From Halostella pelagica (GTDB taxonomy: Archaea > Halobacteriota > Halobacteria > Halobacteriales > Natronoarchaeaceae), in NCBI GenBank assembly GCA_005954745.1, contig CP040678.1:1116001-1180000 (forward strand): a stretch of 64,000 nucleotides of DNA, given 5' to 3'. The translations under genes and the position numbers were made by a program. Shown here piece after piece: positions 59,138-64,000 of the stretch. The notes beneath the pieces are model-generated. The model did not search any database and was not told the origin of the DNA. It saw only the letters and a list, made by a program, of their open reading frames with translations. Each line of letters begins with the position of its first letter. The stretch's first letter is position 1.

Positions 59138-59197
59138 TTCCCAAAACAGTAATCGAAACCGCGGGAGGGTACCGAGAATCGCGTGTGGCTGCCCGGC

Positions 59198-60898
59198 TTA
59201 TGCGATGCTGGCCGTCTCCTGATAAGAGCCGTACTGGCGCTCGAAGACGCGCATGATCTCGCCCATCGTAGCGTAGGCCTTTACGGCCTCGATGATCGGC
59301 GGCATCACGTTGTCGTCGCCCTCGATAGCGTCGTCGATCGCTGCCAGCGCGGTCTCGACCGCCTCGTCGTCGCGTTCGTCTTTGACCTCGTTCAGCCGGT
59401 CGCGCTGGCGCTTCTGAACCGTCTCGTCGACTTTGAGGATCTCCGGGCGGGTGTCCTCCTCGATCGAATACTCGTTCACGCCGACGACGGTCTCGTCGCC
59501 TGCCTCGACGCGTTCCTGATACTCGTAGGATGCGTCCTGGATCTCGCGGTGGAAGTACCCGCTCTCGATGCCGGCGAGCACGCCGTCGCGCATCGACCCG
59601 TCGCCCATCTCCTTTATCTCTTCGAGGTAGGCCATCGTCTTCTCCTCGGTTTCGTCGGTCAGGCTCTCGACGGCGAAACTACCGCCGAGCGGGTCGACGA
59701 TGTCGGCCGCGCCGCTTTCCTCGGCGATGATCTGCTGGGTGCGAAGCGCGACTCGCACCGCCTTTTCAGAGGGCAGGGCGAGCGCCTCGTCGAAACTGTT
59801 CGTGTGAAGGCTCTGGGTGCCGCCGAGAACGCCCGCAAGCGCCTGAATGGTGACGCGGACGACGTTGTTCAGCGGCTGTTGGGCCGTCAGCGACTGCCCG
59901 GCGGTCTGCGTGTGGAACTTCAACTGCTTCGACTCCGTTCGTTCGGCGTCGTACCACTCCTCCATGACGGTGGCGTAGATCCGCCGGGCGGCGCGGAACT
60001 TCGCAACCTCCTCGAAGATGGCGTTGTGGGAGTTGAAGAAAAAGGAGAGCTGAGGGGCGAACTCGTCGATGCCGAGGCCGCGGTCGAGGCAGTCCTCGAC
60101 GTAGGCGAACCCGTCTGCGAGAGTGAATGCGAGTTCCTGAATCGCGGTCGACCCGGCCTCGCGGATGTGATAGCCCGAGATGGAGATCGGCTTGAACTTC
60201 GGCGTCTCCTCGACGGCGAATTCGATAGTGTCAGTGACGACGTCGAGACTCGGTTCCGGGGGGACGACCCATTCCTTCTGTGCGATGAACTCCTTCAGCA
60301 TATCGTTCTGGAGGGTTCCGCGAACCGCTTCGCGGGGAATGCCCTGTTTGTCCGCCAGCGCGACGTACATCGCGTAGATGACGGGCGCGCTGGGGTTGAT
60401 GGTGAACGACGTGGAGACTTCGCCGAGGTCGATCCCGTCAAACAGGATCTCCATGTCCCGGAGGGTGTCGACGGCGACGCCCTCCTTGCCGACCTCACCG
60501 TCGGAGAGGGGGTCGTCCGAGTCCTTGCCCATCAGCGTCGGCATGTCGAAGGCCGTCGAAAGGCCGGTCTGGCCCTCGTCGGTGAGGTAGTGGAAGCGCT
60601 CGTTTGTCTCCTCGGCGGTGCCGAACCCGGCGAACTGCCGCATTGTCCACGTCCGCCCGCGGTACATCGTCGGGTAGACGCCGCGGGTAAAGGGCGGTTC
60701 GCCGGGGAAGCCGAGGTCCTCCTCGTAATCGGTGTCGGCGACGTCTTCGGGCGTGTAGAGGCGGTCCACGTCCAGGTTTGACACGGTAGCGAAGCGGTCC
60801 TTTCGCTCGCCGAAACGGTCCAGTACCGGGTCGAGTGTGTCGGACTCCCATTCCTCCCTGGCCTCGCGGATCGACGCGAGGTCGTCATCGTCGTACAT
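59198..60898 (-). CDS. mcmA1: Methylmalonyl-CoA mutase large (TIM-barrel) subunit
   Basis: The 566-residue protein has YPTMYRGRTWTMRQFAGFGTAEETNERFHYL and STAFDMPTLMGKDSD. PISISGYHIREAGSTAIQELAFTLADGF and LTAQQPLNNVVRVTIQALAGVLGGTQSLHTNSFDEAL follow, all hallmarks of the substrate-binding chain. The B12 domain is missing and is encoded at 49260. It interconverts (R)-methylmalonyl-CoA and succinyl-CoA. MYDDDDLASIREAREEWE is the start; an upstream ATG adds nine residues. Confidence 0.95.
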   Translation of the reverse strand: MYDDDDLASIREAREEWESDTLDPVLDRFGERKDRFATVSNLDVDRLYTPEDVADTDYEEDLGFPGEPPFTRGVYPTMYRGRTWTMRQFAGFGTAEETNERFHYLTDEGQTGLSTAFDMPTLMGKDSDDPLSDGEVGKEGVAVDTLRDMEILFDGIDLGEVSTSFTINPSAPVIYAMYVALADKQGIPREAVRGTLQNDMLKEFIAQKEWVVPPEPSLDVVTDTIEFAVEETPKFKPISISGYHIREAGSTAIQELAFTLADGFAYVEDCLDRGLGIDEFAPQLSFFFNSHNAIFEEVAKFRAARRIYATVMEEWYDAERTESKQLKFHTQTAGQSLTAQQPLNNVVRVTIQALAGVLGGTQSLHTNSFDEALALPSEKAVRVALRTQQIIAEESGAADIVDPLGGSFAVESLTDETEEKTMAYLEEIKEMGDGSMRDGVLAGIESGYFHREIQDASYEYQERVEAGDETVVGVNEYSIEEDTRPEILKVDETVQKRQRDRLNEVKDERDDEAVETALAAIDDAIEGDDNVMPPIIEAVKAYATMGEIMRVFERQYGSYQETASIA

Positions 60899-61054
60899 GC
60901 TCGTAAATATTGCTGGCCCGGTCATTAATGATGTGGGTCGTTCAGGGGGGAGAAAATACCGTCGCGGGGCGCTTATACTGTCGACTGGAACACCGGGAAA
61001 AATAACCCGGCCCCGGGAGGTTCAATATGCTCCAAGAGAGTACGGCCGCCGGTG

Positions 61055-61879
61055 TCAGTAGTGGCCCATCACGCCTCTGCGCCGCGCGAGTCGTTGGGCG
61101 CGGTCGAAGACGAAATACCCCACGGCGAGATAGCCCACGCCCGTCCCGACGAGTATCGCAATGTCGGCGGCCGGGAACTCCCACAGTTTGTCCCCGTCTT
61201 GCATGGCGCGCTGGAGCATCGCGCTCCCCTGAACGAGCGGAAGCGCGCGGAGCACCTGGGTCTCCGCCAGCGGAGCCGAGATGAGACCGATGAGGACGAA
61301 CTGCATCAGTTGCGAGATGTTCTGGACGCGTTTGTACAGGATCGCAGCGCCCGCGTAGACGAATCCGAGACCGATCACCGAAAGCAGCGCGAACACGCTG
61401 ATACCGCCGACAGTGAGGACGTTCACTGCCAGGTCGCGGTTGGTCGTCAGGAGCATCAGCGGGAGGATGATAGCACCCCACAGCAGACTCTCCAGCAGGA
61501 ACGCCACGACGCTCGCACCCATCACGGTGCCGAACCCGTACGGCGACATGAACAGTTGTTCGAGCGTCCCCCACTGTGACTCGCTGGTGATGCTCTGCCC
61601 CAGGCTGAAGTAGGCCGCCAGCGACATCGTCCAGAGAAACCACCCGACGACGAGGCCGTCGAACGTCCCGCCCAGCGCGCCAGCGCCCCCGCCCACGTTC
61701 TCGGCGGCGGCCTTGCCGCCGAAGAATATCACCGCGAAAAACAGGTAGACGGTCACTATCGTGGCCAGAGTGTTGATCGGGTACCGCGCCAGCAACAGCG
61801 CGCGCTTGTACAGCACCGCGCCAAGCAGCGTCGGCAGCCCGGCGACGTCGACACTCTCTGCGGCGTCCGTCTCCGTCAC
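61055..61879 (-). CDS. ABC-2 type permease
   Basis: The 274-residue protein begins with GTG (VTETDAAES) and has six membrane helices. The cytoplasmic ABC-2 loop is SESQWGTLEQLFMSPYGFGTVMGASV. It ends RAQRLARRRGVMGHY, a basic tail. It overlaps the ATPase stop by four bases and forms the second exporter of the window. The substrate is unknown. Confidence 0.9.
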   Translation of the reverse strand: MTETDAAESVDVAGLPTLLGAVLYKRALLLARYPINTLATIVTVYLFFAVIFFGGKAAAENVGGGAGALGGTFDGLVVGWFLWTMSLAAYFSLGQSITSESQWGTLEQLFMSPYGFGTVMGASVVAFLLESLLWGAIILPLMLLTTNRDLAVNVLTVGGISVFALLSVIGLGFVYAGAAILYKRVQNISQLMQFVLIGLISAPLAETQVLRALPLVQGSAMLQRAMQDGDKLWEFPAADIAILVGTGVGYLAVGYFVFDRAQRLARRRGVMGHY

Positions 61880-62937
61880 GACTCGTCACCCCCGTTTTCG
61901 GTTATCCGGAGGAACACCTCTTCTAAGTCCGGGTCGACGGCGTCGACGGACGCGACCGTGTGGCCGGACTCCCGAAGCGCGTCCGTCAACGCGTAGAACT
62001 CGTCGCCCGTGACTGCGGCGACGAACCGCTCCCGGTCGCCGCGGCGGTCGAAGCCGTCGGCGTCGAACTCCCGTTCGAGTCGCGTCCGCGTCTCGTCGGA
62101 CAGCGTCCCCGACACCTGCATCTCGTAGGCCTGCGTTCGAAAGAGGTCGAGCAGGTCCTCGACGGTGTCGTCGGCGACGATACTCCCCTCGCTCATGATG
62201 ATCACGCGGTCGCAGACGGCCTCGATGACGTCCATATCGTGACTCGACAGCAACACGGTCATCCCCTCGTCGTCGGCCAGCGTGCGTAGCTCCGACCGAA
62301 GTTCGAGCGAACTCTCCACGTCCAGTCCCAGCGTCGGTTCGTCGAGAAAGACCACGTCGCCGTCCCGGGCGAGGGTACACGCCAGCGACACCTTCTGTTT
62401 CATGCCGCGAGAGAGTTCGCGTACCGCCGTGTCGGCTTTCTCCGTAAGGGCGAACTGCTCCAGGAGTTCGTCGTGACGCTCGCGCACCGCCGACGGCCGA
62501 CGCCCGGCGAGCGCGGCGTAAAACCACAGGTTCTCCCGAACGGTCAACCGCCAGTAGACGTTTCGAGCCCCTTCGAGCATCGCGCCGACGTGGCGGTACG
62601 CCTCCGCCGGACGGTCGTGGACGTCGACGCCGCAGATGCGGGCCGACCCTTCCGTGGGCACGATCAGCCCTAGCAGCGACTTGATCGTCGTTGTCTTCCC
62701 CGCTCCGTTCGGACCGAGTAAGCCGACAACCGTGCCCGGTTCGACTGAGAAGCTAACGTCGTCGACTGCGGTAACGGCGTCCTCACCGTCGCCGTAGGCC
62801 TTTCGCAGGCCTTCGACGGCCACAGCCGGGGTCCCGCTACCGGTCAGTCTCGTTGCCGTGTCCGACTCCGTCGTCGGGTCTGTGTCAGCATCCGTCATCT
62901 GCTCGGTGTTCGTGTCCGGTCGTGCTTTCGGCGGCAT
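61876..62937 (-). CDS. ABC exporter ATP-binding protein
   Basis: The 353-residue protein has an acidic, Thr-rich head of about 40 residues, then Walker A GPNGAGKTTTIKSLLG, signature ELSRGMKQKVSLA, Walker B VVFLDEPTLGLD and the switch SSHDMDVIEAVCDR. The signature has SRGMKQ where many members have SGGQ. A C-terminal domain follows. An ATG at 62898 is an alternative start. It is coupled with the permease downstream. Confidence 0.9.
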   Translation of the reverse strand: MPPKARPDTNTEQMTDADTDPTTESDTATRLTGSGTPAVAVEGLRKAYGDGEDAVTAVDDVSFSVEPGTVVGLLGPNGAGKTTTIKSLLGLIVPTEGSARICGVDVHDRPAEAYRHVGAMLEGARNVYWRLTVRENLWFYAALAGRRPSAVRERHDELLEQFALTEKADTAVRELSRGMKQKVSLACTLARDGDVVFLDEPTLGLDVESSLELRSELRTLADDEGMTVLLSSHDMDVIEAVCDRVIIMSEGSIVADDTVEDLLDLFRTQAYEMQVSGTLSDETRTRLEREFDADGFDRRGDRERFVAAVTGDEFYALTDALRESGHTVASVDAVDPDLEEVFLRITENGGDES

Positions 62938-63313
62938 TCGTTACGTCCTTATCGGGAGACGGGGTTAGTCCTTTCCAGAACGGCGCTTCGGTAATAAATC
63001 TAATACGTTCGCTCACGGATTTGTCTGGTGGGCTGGCAGTGATGCGAGACGTCGGATGACAGAGAGCCACCGACGGACGCGTTCGAGACACTCGGCAACG
63101 AAACACGACTCGTGTTCGTCCAGACGGTAACCGAGAAACGACGGACGAACTGGATCCCGGCGAGAATGACGTTCTCGGAGGTGCAAGCCGGAGGCGTCGG
63201 CGATGCAGGGAAGTCCAACTACCATCTCGGTGTACTGTTCGGACGTTCGGGGCGAGAGACACACTACAGTGCCGGCGACTCCGCCCGAGCGGAGTTGTTC
63301 CGGGGCTTCCCGG
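62938..63313. other. Intergenic region without a supported gene
   Basis: This 376-base gap lies upstream of the ABC ATPase gene and downstream of the CBS/ParB-like gene. An AT-rich patch (GGTAATAAATCTAATACG, 62990-63007) may be a promoter. A minus-strand frame (63013-63264) has fair codon use but is basic, cysteine-bearing and unlike any known family, so it is not called. Nothing else is seen. Confidence 0.4.
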
Positions 63314-64000
63314 CTACTGTAACCGCTCGGTCGTCTCGACGAGCGGATGACGGGCGTAGTCGACGACTTCGACGTCTTCTAGATGCTCTAACCCCTCCTC
63401 GTCGGCAGTGCGTTCCATCCCGAGTTCCACGTCCTCGTCGACGACGATGACGTAAGCGTCCATCTCATCGATTTCGAGGCTGTCGGCGGCGAGTACTCGG
63501 TGATGTCCGTCGGCGAGTAGAAGCTTCTTCTCCGCTGATCCGTCGTCGTTCGACGCCGCTCTCTCGCTGTCGATGACGACCAGCGGTTCCGCCAGCCCCC
63601 GTTCGAGTTCGTAGCGCCGACCTTCCAGTTCGTCGGCGTACACGCGACCCTGTGTCGGAGTGAGGTCGTCGAGTTCGACCTCCCGTCGCTCCTCGCGGAG
63701 GTCGATGTTGTGAATGCTCTCCAGAGTCCGCCGAAGCTTTCCCACCTTCTCCGGAGTCGCGCGCTCTATCTGACTCCGAATGACATCGGCGTTGCTGATG
63801 ATCCCGACCAGATTGCCCGCGTCGTCGACGACCGGGAGCTTCTGGATGCCCGACCGGAGGATGACCCGTGCGGCGTCGGTCACCTTCATCTCAGGGTGGG
63901 CAACGATGAGGTCGTTCGTCATCACCTTGAAGATCGGTTCGTCGTCGTCGGCGAGCAGCAGGTCGCGGGCGCTGATGAACCCCTCTACGCGTCGGCGGTC
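63314..64000 (-). CDS. CBS-domain and ParB-like protein (5' truncated by the window end)
   Basis: The visible 228 residues begin inside a CBS pair: VEGFISARDLLLADDDEPIFKVMTND, then LIVAHPEMKVTDAARVILRSGIQKLPVVDDAGNLVGIISNADVIR. A ParB/sulfiredoxin-like domain follows, with LTPTQGRVYADEL and LLLADGHHRVLAADSLEIDEMDAYVIVVD (GHHR is the ParB GxxR-type motif). The frame runs through the end of the window. CBS pairs bind adenosyl ligands; the ParB-like part binds nucleotides. The role is unknown. Archaeal proteins of this fusion are known from genome surveys. Confidence 0.87.
   Translation of the reverse strand, partial: DRRRVEGFISARDLLLADDDEPIFKVMTNDLIVAHPEMKVTDAARVILRSGIQKLPVVDDAGNLVGIISNADVIRSQIERATPEKVGKLRRTLESIHNIDLREERREVELDDLTPTQGRVYADELEGRRYELERGLAEPLVVIDSERAASNDDGSAEKKLLLADGHHRVLAADSLEIDEMDAYVIVVDEDVELGMERTADEEGLEHLEDVEVVDYARHPLVETTERLQ

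Noticed and set aside
59183-60781. 532-codon open frame on the plus strand
   Set aside because: It lies fully antisense to the methylmalonyl-CoA mutase large subunit. Such mirror frames are expected in GC-rich DNA; its translation has no family resemblance.
63013-63264. 83-codon minus-strand open frame upstream of the ABC ATPase gene
   Set aside because: Codon use is fair, but the product is Arg-rich and non-acidic with no family resemblance. Possibly a remnant; not enough to call.

Overview
The window is chromosomal DNA of a haloarchaeon (class Halobacteria). Evidence: high GC, strongly acid-rich predicted proteins, many genes whose start codon lies about 25-30 bases after a TATA-like box (leaderless transcripts), Tat signals, archaeal families (TFE, Trm56, haloarchaeal cox-cluster proteins) and no bacterial-style promoters. 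I see no rRNA, tRNA, CRISPR array, insertion sequence or prophage.

Layout. 0-9 kb: tail of a subtilisin-like protease beside a BsuPI-type inhibitor, a sugar-nucleotide epimerase, an information-processing run (trm56, tfe, a DUF2110-like gene, a lipoprotein, a CinA-like gene), an ATP-NAD kinase-like protein, PhoU and a DUF892 protein. 9-27 kb: acyl-CoA dehydrogenase, a very unusual Tat-exported nuclease fusion, a RIO-like kinase, a Tm-1-like protein, a PAS/GAF histidine kinase, aldehyde dehydrogenase, nitrilase, small haloarchaeal proteins, a frameshifted gene (22.0 kb), glutamate dehydrogenase, a CitE-like lyase and a pilin-like surface protein. 27-40 kb: MaoC hydratase, an acyl-CoA carboxylase beta subunit, peroxiredoxin, a Vms1/aRF1-like hydrolase, the gluconeogenic pair fbp-fba, 3-hydroxyacyl-CoA dehydrogenase, squalene synthase, a second acyl-CoA dehydrogenase, PadR and DICT-type regulators. 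40-57 kb: a respiratory region with coxC, coxB, a half-CtaA/CtaB fusion, cox-cluster membrane proteins and coxA; it is interrupted by an ABC exporter, the cobalamin-binding mutase subunit with meaB, and a thiolase/DUF35 pair. 57-64 kb: acetyl-CoA synthetase, methylmalonyl-CoA mutase large subunit, a second ABC exporter and a CBS/ParB-like protein cut by the window end.

How the genes fit together. Two acyl-CoA dehydrogenases, a MaoC hydratase, 3-hydroxyacyl-CoA dehydrogenase and thiolase cover beta-oxidation-like chemistry. The carboxylase beta subunit plus split methylmalonyl-CoA mutase and MeaB can carry propionyl-CoA to succinyl-CoA. Acetyl-CoA synthetase feeds acetate in, fbp-fba serve gluconeogenesis, and the cox genes with their heme-modifying enzyme form the terminal oxidase. 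This is the profile of an aerobic heterotroph using acids and lipids.

The most interesting items are the half-CtaA/CtaB fusion, the nuclease flanked by two GATase-like domains with a basic glycine-rich tail, a permuted intergenic repeat family, a 59-base duplication that carries one of these elements into an overlapping stop/start junction, candidate palindromic operators at gdh, acs and a micro-gene, and two membrane microproteins (36 and 28 residues).
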